Shown here piece after piece: positions 47,097 to 59,251 of a stretch of 64,000 nucleotides of DNA (the first letter of the stretch is position 1; the number at the start of each line of letters is the position of its first letter). The stretch comes from Ricinus communis (Eukaryota > Streptophyta > Magnoliopsida > Malpighiales > Euphorbiaceae). The stretch covers positions 10,280,001 to 10,344,000 of the forward strand of contig NC_063259.1 of the NCBI RefSeq assembly GCF_019578655.1, written 5' to 3'. A program made the translations under genes and the position numbers. The notes beneath the pieces are model-generated. The model saw nothing but the letters and a program-made list of their open reading frames with translations. It did not search any database and was not told where the DNA came from.

Positions 47097-48275
47097 ATGC
47101 TAAATTCAAACTCTTTGTATGACGCGTTGGAAAATGGGATCAGGAACCAAGACAGTGCTATAAATTGGGATACCCGTGCAACCTTAGCAGCTCGAGTGGA
47201 ATCATTTTGCAGGGCTACCGATCAACTCTCCACTCCTATTCTTTCATCTCAAGATTTTTGTGAAATCCGTTGTGGTTTACATTTGAGTAATGATTGTCCA
47301 TTATACAGTGATGTTGCTCCTTGTTCTTATAACTTTGAACAGGTGAATTATATAGGAAGCTGGCTAAATAACTCATATGAAAGCACCTGCAATCAAGAAT
47401 GGAGCACTCATTCACCCTTTGGATGGAGCTTAGATGGCCAAGAACCACCAGGGATTTTCAAAGAACTACATCAATGACCTAGTCTTGCACCTTCAACTCA
47501 AGATGAAGAGTTAGTTTCAGAGGAGCTGATGATGAGGTTCGTTGCAAGTCTTGATGATAGATTCCAACAAATAGAGAGGGTACTTGAAAGTCAACAAGCC
47601 TCAATTGAGAACACGGAGCATCAAGTAGGCTTGATCTTCAAGTTACTAGCTGCAGAACAATTGGGAACTCCATCAAACACTATTGAATCCGTGGAACATT
47701 TGAGTGCCGTCACTTTGCGTTCAGGTGAGAAATTTTCTAGTTTATCTACTATGTTTGACGATGATGCTTATGTGTAGGACGATTCTTTGAACATGGAGAT
47801 AGAACCAAAAAAGGAAGAGGCGAACATGATTCCTTTGAAAGACTACCAACAGGAACGTACAGTTGATGAAGCTGAGTTGCAGTTATAGGAATTTTTGGTG
47901 GATTTTCCACAAGTCCCTTCGATGATGGAAGATGAGCACGAGTTATCCAATGAAGAAGTCTTGGAGGAGCTTGAGTTCCTTCTAGCAAGTGAACCAAGCC
48001 AAGGACTGGAGAAAACCATTGACATTCCTGAAGAAATTGCCCAACCGTCGATCCTTCCAATTGGTGAAACTTCAGCTTTCAAATTGGAAGAGCCCTTAGA
48101 GCATCAAGAATATGTGTAATTATACGAAGAGCGAGTTTTGCCCATCATACTGGCAGCTTGCTTGACAGTTGGGAAGAGGAAATTGACGATTATCCCTCTA
48201 AGCAGATACTTGAAGCCATTTGCTTGGAAGAAGGATGGATGGTCGTCGATCACACCCGTTTGCTTTTCACCATGA
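47097..48275 (+). pseudogene. Element F truncated gag ORF
   Basis: One frame of 392 codons from ATG 47097 to TGA 48273-48275, interrupted by TGA 47475, TAG 47775, TAG 47886 and TAA 48117. It starts MLNSNSLYDALENGIRNQ, then has a zinc-knuckle-like CEIRCGLHLSNDC (G copy: CEICCSLHLSNDC), then FEQVNYIGSWLNNSYES, equivalent to the post-knuckle region of Athila gag. A coiled-coil-like segment (LMMRFVASLDDRFQQIERVL) and SAVTLRSGEKF follow, then an acidic tail. The capsid half of gag is absent. The C-terminal 130 residues are not recognised. Confidence 0.82.
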
Positions 48276-50152
48276 GTCCAGCTAAGAAGACTCATCACAT
48301 AAAAAAGAAGCGCTTTTGGAGGCACCCCAAATTCTATTTTTCATTTTTAATATTCTACCCTTTCATTTTAAAACATTTTATTGGTTTTAAGTTTTCATAT
48401 TTTATTTAATTATTATTTTCAGTTCGATTATTTCTTTATTTTATTATTTTCAGATTCTACCGAGGAGGCACTGAATTTCCACAACATCAGCCTCGATGGA
48501 TGATCAGGGCAGTCCCCTAGATCTTTTTATTTTTTTTGCATTTATTTACTTTACTTTTCATACATGTCATGCACTTGGATTGTGTTGCCTTTGTTCTCTT
48601 AGTTGAGCATCCTATGCGGGGTATCCATAACATTTTACACTGAGGACAGTGTGTTCTTCAAGTGTGGGGTGGTTGTGGGTAAACCTTATAATCCTACTCT
48701 CTCATATGGTTTTTAGATATATATGAAATTGCTATCACTAGGTGTTGTGTATTGTTAGGATGTTAGGAGACTGTGTCTTTATGCACTTGAGTATACTATT
48801 TTTGAGCTGATTGATGACTTGATTTATAGAATTGTAGTTACTTTTCGTTGTTGTTCATTGTCCTTGGAAAACAATTGATGGTGTTTTACACATCAATCCT
48901 GCCGGGTTAAACCAGTGTTATTTAATTGTTTTTTGAATTGTCGAATTTTAACTTAGAACGTTGATAATGTCATATGCATGTGTTTCTTAAGTAATGATTC
49001 AATTAATGATGTTGTGAACCAATTGCACCTAATACCACACCTCAATGTGAGATTTTGAGCCTGTTGAGCGTTCATTATACTTATGCTCTTTATATTTCTT
49101 GTTTGAGTGTGCATTGTACTTGACTTTGCTTCTAGAACTTGCTTTGTAATTCTTGTTGAAGTAACATGAATATTGTGAATACCATAAGATGATTTGGGCG
49201 ATTTAGAATTCGCCACATTTGACCAAAAGCCTACCCCCTTATGTTTCCATTAGTTAGCCAGTTTTGAGCCTTAACCTTTTCTTCATAATCTACACCTATA
49301 CACTTCAATTATACCATTCTTTACATTTATCTTTCCTTTACCCTTATGCTGGAATTCCTTTTTGTGATTTGCTCACCCTTATGTGGGATTAAAATGCCAG
49401 TTGCTATGTTGGTAAATTCACTAAGTCTTTTTGAGATTTTAGATGCTTCCTCCGATCCAAACTGTATTTTTATTCTTTACGTATGCAGCAGTTCTTATAA
49501 GCTGCTAGTTTATTATTCAAAAAATGATGGAAAAAAAGAAGAAGAAGAAAATAAACAAAATTCTTTAATTTTTTGTCTCTTTATCGGATTTAGAGCATTT
49601 TCGAGCGTTATTCTACGAAGTAGGGATTTTAGTGAAAAATTCTTTTTGTATATTAGGCACTTAATCCTTTGAGCATATATTGTTATTTATCGCACGAATT
49701 CCATCATTTTCACACTTCTTTCCTAAATCTCCGTACCTTTACCTTAGCCCCATCACAACCTTGGTAAAGACCCTTTGATTTTGGTATTTACTTGTTCACA
49801 GTAGCGAAGATATGATTTATGAGCAAGCTTATGGTGAGCGGGTCTTGCGCATTTGCTTTGAGGGATTTGTTATTCACCTAATATACACTTTGAGCGACTT
49901 GAGTGATCCCTGTGAGGCATTAGTTCGTGATGTTTTTGTTGAGTTGTCATTTAAGTTATTCATGCATTAATATTATTTCCATTCTCTATTAATGATTTTC
50001 AACTTGATTTATGATTGAGTATCCAATGAGATGTGTTGAATACTGTCTTTTGTGGACTAGGGGCATAAACTGTAAGGAATTGCTGACTGCAGTTTTGTTA
50101 GGAGAGTTGTTAATTGCTTGAGGACAAGCAATAGCTTAAGTGTGGGGTGATT
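48276..50152 (+). other. Element F 3' untranslated region
   Basis: No supported ORF. Two purine-rich blocks: ACTGAGGACAGTG..AAGTGTGGGGTGG at 48638-48672 and CTTGAGGACAAGCAATAGCT then TAAGTGTGGGGTGATT ending at 50152, the latter being the polypurine tract next to the 3' LTR. Confidence 0.75.
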
Positions 50153-51630
50153 TGATATGTATAGTTTTACACATATTTGCTTGCATATTATTGCGTATTT
50201 TCTTAGCAATTATTATGCTTTTATTCCAAGATCACCCGTGTTTTATATTCTTTTGCATTTTAGGAGAATTTATAGGACCATCATCAGTATTTGAGCAATT
50301 ATAGATCAATACATGCGAAAACGGACGGGAATTCATCAAGATCGGATAAGAGCTCACAGTGCATACATTGAGCACGGCCTAGGTCAAGGCCGTGCTGATC
50401 ACCACGGCCTGGATTCTAGCCGTTACTAACCATGAGCTTTTGGTCTTCAAAACATGGCACTTTGGGCATGGTTCCTGTAGCCACCACGGCCTCCAGCACG
50501 GCCCGTGGCGGCTCAGTACCGGTAGGGGCACGACCATTAAGAAGTCCTAATTGGTGAGATTTGAATGTTCAGCACGGCCTGGACTCCAGCCGTGCTGACC
50601 AGCACGGCCTTGACCACGGCCGTGTTGAAACAAATATATAAGGAAAACTATTTTTTTTAAGGTTAGAGTAGCAAGAAGCAAGGGGAGAGTCCTGGCGGCT
50701 GGTTCGGTTTTTTGCATAGTGCTAAGTTCGGGAGAGAGTTGCAGAGAGGAAGAATCCCGAGATTGCAAGGTCCCAATTGCAAAATAGTAGTGGAGCAATT
50801 CAAGAGGCAATTGGGGAGATTAATCGTAGTGCAGATCTAGATTTGGAGTTGTTCATCCAATTCGAGAGAAAATGGTGTACATGTTTCATTTTCATTTTTC
50901 TTCCATTGTAATTGATTTCCTAGTTGTTTTAAACATGAACATGTTTAGCTAGATTGAAGAAATCCATTGGGATTTCTTTACTATGTTGGCTTAATATTAT
51001 ATTATTAAATTTTTGAGTTAGTTTTGTACTCTTCTTGCTTTCAGTATTAATAAGATAATGCATTATTCATGAGACGTTGTGAATTGTGGTGTTTAGATTG
51101 CTTTATGTGATTGAGAAGTCCATTTGGCAATTGGAATTTTGAATAGCAAGAACTGGTTAATAATCACTTAGAGATAAGGATAATTAACTAGCCGGATTAA
51201 AAATTAGCAAAGCTTAATAGAGGCGGATTAAAGCTTAATGCTAATTTAAGAATCAATCGTTAAGAAGAGATTCCAACTTAGGTTATTAGGTTTAGGAATT
51301 CAGTTATCTCGAGAGAGAAACCGAATTCAGTTAAGAATTCGTCCACGGGTTGCATAATTGGACTCATCAATCCTTTATCTTTTGTTTGATTGCCAACTAG
51401 TTTAGGTTCCCTTTGGGTTTGCTTTCTTGTCTTGGTTATTTCATTTATCCATTTATTCCTGCATCTCCCTTAGAACTTAGCTTGTAGCTACTAGTTAGTT
51501 TAGAAATTATTCATTATTCATTTTAGGTCAATATAACAAAGAGCAAAGAAGTAACTCTGGGCTTTCACTTTCCCGAGGAATACGACCTTGATACTCACCA
51601 TGAGTGCTAAACTGCATCGATAGGTTCACT
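50153..51630 (+). repeat. Element F 3' LTR, end missing
   Basis: Starts TGATATGTATAG. Matches the 5' LTR to TAGGTTCACT at 51630, then changes abruptly to copia RT sequence, so about 37 bp of LTR and the right target duplication are gone. Carries hairpins near 50372-50397 and 50573-50625, the second cluster better kept than in the 5' LTR. TATA at 50635-50644. Confidence 0.92.
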
Positions 51631-52279
51631 TCTATATTTAACCGCCTCTAGACCCGATATTATGTATAGTGTTTGCCTTTATGCTAGATTTCAATCTTAT
51701 CCAAAAGAGTCTCATTTAAATGTCGTAAAAAGAATTTTGAAATATTTGTGTGGAACCTTGGAATTAGGACTTTGGTATCCTAGGGAAACTTCCTTTGATA
51801 TAATAGGTTATTCAGATGCCGATTATATGTCGGTAGTTTATTAGATAGGAAGAGCACCTTCGGAACTTGCCATCTTCTAGGTGAATGCTTAGTGTCTTGG
51901 TTTAGTAAACAAATCTCGGTCACTCTCTCCACCGCATAAGCCGAATATGTGGCAGCGGGTGGTTGTTGTGCTAAAATCCTATCTATGGATGAAGCAACAA
52001 TTAAGAGATTGTAGGAGAGAGGTTGATCATATTCCTATCAAATGTGACAACAATAGTGCTACAAACCTTTCTAAGAATCCTATTCAACACTATAAGACTA
52101 AGCACAAAGATATTAGACACCATTTTTTGAAAGATCTTGTTCAAAATGGTAGTATAGTACTAGAGTATGTTGATACAAACAAACAACTAGCCGATATTTT
52201 CACTAAGCCCCTAAATGAGGAGAGAATGAATTTCATAAAAAAAGAACTAGGAATGATAGATGGAAGCACCTTAGCTTAA
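51631..52279 (+). pseudogene. Element I copia RT end and RNase H
   Basis: [40 protein letters not shown] and GYSDADY (RNase H Asp) in the first frame. Stops and a frame change follow at 51840-51960. Then IPIKCDNNSATNLSKNPIQH, HKDIRHHFLKDLVQNGSIVL and the copia hallmark QLADIFTKPLNEERM at the end, stop at 52277-52279. Confidence 0.92.
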
Positions 52280-52495
52280 ATTCTTGCCTATGTGTACTAA
52301 TTTTGTATATTCTCTTATTTGTGATTCTTGTACTTATTTTTTTTCTCATTCTTGTGCAACATTTGAGTATTGAAATTGTCTTTGCATTAGATCACTTTTA
52401 ATCGTTGTGCATTTCAATACTCATACATAAAACAATGTGATAAATATGAAAAGAGCATGCTCATTCATTCATTTTTGCTTAGTTTTTTGTATGAA

Positions 52496-52690
52496 ATTAC
52501 AAAAACTGTGCTCGCACTTTGGAGGAGCACTCGCGCTTTAAGGTCGGTTGCAATTTAGGAAATGACCTTAAAAGCACGCTCGGGACTCCTCAGTGCAACC
52601 GTGGTTTCTTAAGATTATAGTCATTGAGACTATTTTTTCAAAAGTGCGACCACGCTTCTTAGGTGCGCTCGCGCTTCTCCTCTATTTCAG
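52496..52690 (+). repeat. GC-rich hairpin cluster between pol and the post-pol ORF of element I
   Basis: A run of GCGC/CACTCGCGC words in otherwise AT-rich sequence. Includes a 9-bp stem TTTAAGGTC (52537-52545) / GACCTTAAA (52564-52572), and GTGCGACCACGCTTCTT at 52644-52660, which shares GACCACGC with the sense-strand word of element B. Confidence 0.7.
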
Positions 52691-52835
52691 GAAAAAAACT
52701 AGCCCTTACAGATTTTATTAAAAATGAGATTTAATGTGAAACTAGCCATTTTTTATCATTTTTCACACCTCTTAAGGCTATAAAAGCCACATCTTATATA
52801 TTTGCATCACCCTTTCACACTTATTCACATAAGCT

Positions 52836-53750
52836 TTGAAAAAAACCCTTCTTTTCTTCTTTAAAAATCCTAAATCTTTCTTTCACTTCCTCAAGACACG
52901 CATGGGCCTAAGAAAAGCTATTGGAAGAAGCTCTTCATCATCCAAAACAATCATAAAAAGAATGAAGGGAGTGAATGATGAAGCAATGATCAAGTACATG
53001 ACTATAGAGAGGAAAGAAATTCAACCTAGTAGATTTTTTGATAAGAAGTCCTCATTAAGCTTGGCATTTCACAAAAGGTACACATACTTCTTGATAATGT
53101 AGGGCTTAGAGACTTCTTCCATAAAAAGACCTTCTTTTCCTCTATGGGATGATTCATGGTAAGTGCATCCTCACTTCTAAATTTTTCTTGATCGCTTTCT
53201 TCATCTTGGCAATACTAAAAAATGTATCATTCTTGTCTCATCTAATGTCACCAAAAGTACTAAACACTTCCAAGCCTTCACTCCTTTAAACAAAACTTTC
53301 CTAATTCCTCCTATCTCACCATTTTCTTAGGCTTGGCTTTCCTTGAGCATGCCAAAGTCATTAGACTTGGACCTAAGTGGGAAAGTGATGGGGAATTCTT
53401 TTTACTCATAGGGGAGTATGTAGATGATAAAAAGAAAAGGGAGAAAGACCATAGGATCCCAAGTGAGCCAACCCCTTCTTCTTTTCCTACTTCATCTTCT
53501 CTTTCTTTTGAGGACAAAGTGCTTAAGCAAATGGAGAAAACTTAGAATTATCTCCACCGTTTGCATGTGGATTTAATGAAATCTAAAAAGCCCACAAGAT
53601 TCCTCATTATCATGTAGAGGATTGTGAGAAAGAAGAAGAAGAGGAAGCTCCAACTCCACCTCCTTAAGCAAGTTCTAGTGGAAAAGGAAAGGAGCTTATG
53701 ATCTTTCAAAAGGAAGAAGAAGAAGAGGATAAAGAAGAAGAAGATTGATT
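52836..53750 (+). pseudogene. Element I post-pol ORF, broken
   Basis: 52836-53102 has a basic, Ser-rich start (MGLRKAIGRSSSSSKTII) then KKSSLSLAFHKRYTYFL; 53333-53545 has LGPKWESDGEFFLLIGEYVD and a coiled-coil-like EDKVLKQMEKT. The end is Lys/Glu-rich (53620-53750). Resembles the unassigned extra ORFs after pol in SIRE-type elements. No membrane or signal sequence is convincing, so env-like is only a position term. Confidence 0.5.
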
Positions 53751-54208
53751 TCTTAATTTTTTTATTTTATTTCCTCATTTCTCTTTTTATTTTCCTTCTC
53801 ATGCATACCTTCCTTTCATTGATCACACATATATAAATCTTTTTTTATGAATGCAATCTTATCTTATTTTCTATCTCCTTTCCATTTACCTTCCTTGTTC
53901 TTTTTAAATTTGTCAAAGGAGGAGAGAAATCTAAATTGATATACTTAACTTGAGTAATTGATTACTAAAAGTATCAAGTACGTGTTTAATTGATCAAAGG
54001 GGGAGAAGTTTAAATCAAATATGCTTAATTACAAAAACTAAGAGGGAGGAAATACAAACATTGAGTGGGAGTAACAAATTATTAAATTATTTCAAGTAAA
54101 TTATTCCTTTGGCTCTTGATTATTAGTTCTTAGCTATTCAATTGCATTATACTTAAGCAATTTTGAATTTCTAATCAATTTGGTTGTCAAAATCAAAAAG
54201 GGGGAGAT

Positions 54209-55383
54209 TGTTGACTTAAGGTACAAATTGATCTCTATTTTGATCCTGACAACCAAATTAATTATCTCTAACATCATGATTGAGTGACTATATTACAGAG
54301 TACCAAAGGAACCAAGCTTAGCCTACACTTTTGCAAGCCTTGAAGCAAGTCCTATATAAAGACCCCAAAGCGCGAAGGCGCTTCCAAGGCACTTTTCCTA
54401 TGACCAAAAGTTTACAAGACGTTGAAAAGTCCACCTGACAGCAAGCCAATTGCCTCATGACACCTGGCAGTTAAAATGTCAAAGCTTTAAGAAGCGTGAG
54501 GGTGCCTCACTTTAGGACTTGAGACAAAAATTGGCAAAAGATAGCGCGATGAGAAGCGCAAGGGCGCTTCTGAGCACAGACAAGGCAAGCGCGAGAGTAG
54601 TTTTTACGATTAATGCAATGTTAGTAGCAATTGAGATATTATAGTAGATATTTAAAACAGTGGTTGTAGATCAATAGCAGCAGATAGACCACCCTATTAG
54701 TCCCATGTGGCTGGAGCCGTTGGAACCCTAACGTCTCTTTTTAGAAAGCGTGATTTTCCATGACTTTAGGAAATTTTTACCAAGTTATCAAATCTTGCAA
54801 TTAAAGAGTTTTTGACCTCATTATAACGTCTCTAAGGGGTTGCTGTATGTATAAATACCTCTCTTAAAAACTCTACAAATAAGTGTGTGAATTAGATACC
54901 AAAACTCCTGCAAATTTATTTCTCAACTTTCTATACTCAATTTCTTTCTTTATAAAGTGTATTAAGTTAAAACTCTTTAATCAAATAAAACTTAAAAGGG
55001 GTTGTTGTGTGAACCTAGGTATTAAAAACATAAGGAATTGGTGGTTGAGTAACCATTAATACTCAAGGGTTAAGGGACTTAGTGAGAGATTGATTCACTA
55101 AGGGAAGAGGTTTGTGAGCCTTGAAAACTCCAAGTTGTTGGGTGAACTTATAAAACTCAAAGATTGTAATCTTAGTGATTATAGTAAAATACTAAAGTGT
55201 GATCTTGTGCAGTAGATGTAGGGAGGTTTGTTCCCGAACCATCATAAATCATTTTTGTCATCTTCTCTAACCCTTACTCTCCCTATATTATCCTTAATCT
55301 CTTGTGTTTTTACCTAAAATCATTATCTTCTGCAATTTGAGGTCACCAATTCAACCCCCCCTTCTTGGTTCTAAGGGATAACA
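54209..55383 (+). repeat. Element I 3' LTR
   Basis: 1,175 bp, TGTTGACT to GGATAACA (TGTT..AACA ends). U3 hairpins: AAGCGC-GAAG-GCGCTT (54368-54383), GTGAGG..CCTCAC (54496-54510) and AGAAGCGC-AAGG-GCGCTTCT (54552-54571). TATA box TATAAATA near 54851. Ends after a C-rich run typical of this family. Confidence 0.85.
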
Positions 55384-56498
55384 AATATGTTTAATTAGAT
55401 TGCCTTATTAATTTCCCATTTTTGTTTACTGTACTTTTAGTTTGGAGGGTTTTATCAGTTTTTAAGGTTTCTAGATCAATTTGAATTGATTCATGTTGTT
55501 TTATTTTATTTCTTTACTTCATTTCTTTTACATCTAATTAATTTTACTCTCTATGCATGTGAAATTCAGCTCTGGGGATGTGAAATACACTAATGAATTG
55601 ACAGATAACCTGCTGGCAACCCTAGAGCTGATCGGTTGTGCAATATTTTGGTCCAGATTTTTTACTTTGTTTGTGTTTGATGTAGTGCGATGTGATGTAT
55701 CAAATTTCTAGGTCTTTTCGTTTACAGTTTTAATTGTAGGTCCAGATATAATCATTAGGTTTATTTTTTGCCTTTTATTTTATTTATTTGGCTTACTGTA
55801 TGATTGATTAAATATGTGTTATTGTGATTGATTAATAAAAATGAGTCACATAAACTTAGGCTTAAAATTGTACTTGACATGAAAATTATAGTCCAGTAAG
55901 CTAATCAATATTAATTGGGCCTAAATTCTAAATTTGAAATAGACTTAGTGGGCCTTGGCATGTTTTAATTATGGTTGGGCTTCATTAGAATTGAATTCAT
56001 ACATAATAGGCCTTATCATAGTAAGTAGTCTATTAGGTCTAAAGGCCGAAAATCAAAAGCATAATATGCAATTAGGCTAGATTGTGTGGGCTACATATAT
56101 AATTGACTAGTAAATTAGGCTAACAACTCTAATACGGGCTAGGCTTGAATAAAACGGGCTAGATATAGGTGAATTATGTGTGTTGTTTGATATGCTTGTG
56201 TATAAACTGCTTGTATTTATAGGGAATAATTTGTTAAACAATAAAATTAAAGACTAATATATACAAATAAGGAAGTTGGCTTCTGGATCCATCTCTGGGT
56301 TTTGTGGCAAAAGCTTCCTTTTAGAATCTGAGAAATGCCACTCATTAGTAAAAGTGTCTCGGTGATTACCTAGGTGGCGACTCCCATCTCCGCGCTAGTC
56401 TCAATGACTAGTTATCGTGTTTCCGATTAGGTTCAAAAGTCTTCTAGTGCTATAGTCCCTAAAGACACTTGGGTGCATGCCCGAAACCGCTGCCCACA
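55384..56498 (+). other. Probable Tat LTR of element H (5' limit unresolved)
   Basis: No ORF. The right end, CCGCTGCCCACA at 56487-56498, stands one base before a Tat-type primer site, as expected of a 5' LTR end. Element I may have inserted into it; where this LTR begins is not clear. Confidence 0.5.
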
Positions 56499-56499
56499 G

Positions 56500-56517
56500 T
56501 GGCAGCTCTACTAGGGA
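56500..56517 (+). promoter_or_regulatory. Element H primer binding site (Tat type, decayed)
   Basis: TGGCAGCTCTACTAGGGA resembles the TGGCGACTCTGCTGGGGA primer site seen in Tat elements, with several transitions. The likely primer would be an Arg tRNA; this is by analogy. Confidence 0.6.
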
Positions 56518-57279
56518 TAAGAGAAGTTATTCCAGTGTATGTTTCTAATTTCATTATTTAATAGATTATTCTTGTATCACTACACCATTATTACACACTG
56601 TACACTTTGGTCCCTATAGCCCCGATGGCATCAATTACTGGTTCTTTGGTTCTACTCGAATCCTAGAATCGCGACATTAGCTAACCATCACTCACAAGTA
56701 ATGAGTGAAATTCCTTCGTCTTAAATGGGGAAACGAGCCAAGAAAGAGCACTTTTTACTTATGGGAACCTTTATCCATGCCTAAGACTCAGCTCATGGTA
56801 ATGACTGTAGTAATCTCCCTTAGGAACTCCTGTTGCTTGCTATACAAAATATTTTTCCTTATAAGTATCTTAAGCCCAAATATTGAAAGGCCTTGGCCCA
56901 AAATATGCAGGCTTTTTGCTTATACTAGGAAACATTGCTTTGATTGTTTAAGTTTGCTTTGAGAGCTTATGGCATGCATGTTGGGCCTACTATTCTTATT
57001 GATAGAAAGCCCAGACCTAAATTCCTAGGGAAGAAAGACTCACCATGAACCGTGTGCAGGAGTAATAAGGTCGGAAGAATGAATTGTAAACCATTATGTA
57101 TGCTAATTTCTTTTTCTTCTGTCTTTATACATTGAACGTGCATCATGCATCTCAACATCGCATGCATCATATTAATCTTAGTATTTTATCCATATAGATT
57201 CTACTGTAGGTTAGAAGAGGCAAGATAGTGGAAGACTGGAAAGAGTGCCTATTTCTCTGAGAATTAGAGTTGTATTAGA
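56518..57279 (+). other. Element H untranslated leader
   Basis: Long non-coding leader between primer site and gag, as is usual in Tat elements. Contains a CATGCATC-rich run near 57138-57170. The ORFs at 56705-56962 and 56967-57170 have no recognised domain. Confidence 0.55.
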
Positions 57280-59251
57280 ACACCTTGAATGACCAAAATG
57301 CCAAGCTACCAAAGAGATGGCCAATGAAAGAGCTAATGAACAAGATGTTGAGATATTTAAGAATGCCGTTATTGATGATTTGAAGGGTGTGATTCTAGAA
57401 GATCTCCAGTAACTCTTGGCTAGGATGGCTGCAAACCAAGCGCCACCTACTGCTCCCATTGCGCTGGTTAATCCCCCAATTTCTATCTGCTCGTCTGTGG
57501 TTGTCGCTGAAATTGTTGCTGCCATTATAGCTAGCACTGCTGCTGCGACCAATTCTAATGCTAATGTTGAAGACCTACCTAGAAGGGGAGTGCCTTGGAA
57601 TTTTTGGGACTTCAATGAGTCCATGCTAGACTGGAATAAGAGGGAGACTGCTCTTGCTACCAATGAGGCTATGAGTGGCTTGAGCGCCCGGCTTGACAAA
57701 ATGCAGGACATGCTATAAATCAAAGTTTTGGACCCTACTTATGATTTTGAAGAGCTAGTTTTGGCGGGAGAAGACAAGCTGCCTGCAAAGTTCAGAATGC
57801 TCGAGATGCACAAGTTCAACGGAACTGGTGACTTGAAGGTTCATCTAAAGTAGTATGTAACTATCACGGGAACTACTCAATTGAGTAGAACCCAGATTGT
57901 CAAGTTGTTTGTGCTGTCACTTGAAGGACCCAGTGTCACCTAGTACCACGATCTAAAATAATCTACCAAAGTTGAATGGCATGATTTGTGCAATTCTTTT
58001 GTCAAGCAGTATGACTACAACACTCATTTGGAAATGTCAACCAAGGATCTTGAGTCCGTTGCAGATGATGAAGCCAAAAACCTTGATGAACTTGTACGAT
58101 GATGGGCTACAAGTTGAGAAAATCGAGAACAGACTGTAAGAACTGGTGGAAAGGCGAATTACCAAGCTAGAGGGAGCAGGGCCCTAAATGTGAATGTTGT
58201 GCAAAAACTGAGGAAATTCTCCAACTTCAAACAAACCTCTCTTTAAGATTTTTGAGATCACCGAGAGGTTGGTACAGAATGGCATGCTCTAACCTACTAC
58301 GCTAAAGAACCTATCAAACCGAAACGCACCTAGATACAAATCCAACACCTACTATGAATTCTACCGAGCATCTGTCCACCACACCGACAACTGCATCCGG
58401 CTAAATCATGAAATCCAAGACCTTATCAATGCAGGAAAGCTCACCGACCCTGACCAACCTAGCCCTAGAAGAAACCCCTTACCAAATTAAACACACCACC
58501 CCTAAACCAAGTGTCCATGATCAACCTTAGCTTCAGTGAAGAGAAGATCATGAGCTCTTTCGTAGACCTGCCCCAAATTGAGCCAAAAGCCAAATGAGTC
58601 ATCCCACAAAGAACCTTCACCGAACTGGGGCACCATTATCCGTGTTGTTTCGAGATTAAAATGGAGTGGGAAGCTTAAGCCCCAATTGCCAAAAGACAAT
58701 CCTAAGCCTCTCAATGGTCAACATTATGAGTATCACTGGGCTTTCGCACATGTGACAGAGCAGTGCAGCCGTTTAAGGCATAAAGTTCAAGACTTAATTG
58801 ACTTTAGAGAATGGGAGGTTGAGCAACTTCCTCGGTATGAGTGTGAAGACTTGCTTAGGCAGCCCTCAAGCAAATATGACTTCAAGGTCTGATATTCGAG
58901 GCTACATCAACTGATGTTCGAATTGAGGACATTGTGCTAAGTGGTTGGGGGTCATATGACAATCAAGCCACTTATGAGCCTTCTCTCCTAGAGGTTTGGA
59001 AAAGGGGAAAATAAGTTGGTCATGGCTATCAACAACTGGTATAGCTCTGAGGATGAATGTGAAGTTCAAGAAGTCGAGGCCAAGGACATCTAAGCAGACA
59101 GTGATTCCAAAACTAAACTAGCGGGTAAAGGTAAGGATGCCAGGGTACAAGAGCTAAAGCAAGAGAAGCAAGCACCTGAAGATGGGGATGTCTTGTTTCT
59201 ACAACGATGGAGGAAGGAGAAGAAGACAATCAACGTCTAGGAACTACTGAT
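57280..59251 (+). pseudogene. Element H: Tat-lineage gag, interrupted by G
   Basis: 57416-57718 holds an Ala-rich N-terminal segment, then FWDFNESMLDWNKRETALAT and SARLDKMQDML. After a stop come YDFEELVLAGEDKLPAKFRM, KLFVLSLEGPSVT, KVEWHDLCNSFVKQYDYNTH. 58578-58892 holds HYEYHWAFAHVTEQCSRLRH and PRYECEDLLRQPSSKYDF. Frames change several times. Matches D and E copies. The sequence breaks at 59251 where element G begins; the target in D reads GGAACTACTAAT at 34383. Confidence 0.85.

Larger units (their letters stand above)
45514..51630 (+). mobile_element. Element F: non-autonomous Athila-like element with truncated gag
   Basis: 5' LTR 45514-47005, internal 47006-50152, 3' LTR 50153-51630 lacking its last about 37 bp. 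No protease, RT, RNase H or integrase is present; the only ORF derives from the C-terminal half of gag. The same structure recurs in G. It needs proteins from another element to move. F itself also lacks its primer binding site and has a mutated LTR start (CG instead of TG). Confidence 0.88.
51631..55383 (+). mobile_element. Element I: 3' half of a SIRE-like Ty1/copia element
   Basis: Begins abruptly inside pol at the F junction, then RNase H, a GC-rich spacer, a post-pol ORF, the polypurine tract AAAAAGGGGGAGAT and a complete 3' LTR. The long post-pol region with its own ORF and the LTR of over 1 kb fit the SIRE/Maximus type. Confidence 0.85.

Noticed and set aside
50547..50810. 87-codon minus-strand frame in the F LTR
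   Set aside because: Overlaps the LTR hairpins and TATA box; similar frames in G (59331-59531, 59610-59885) are not conserved in sequence.
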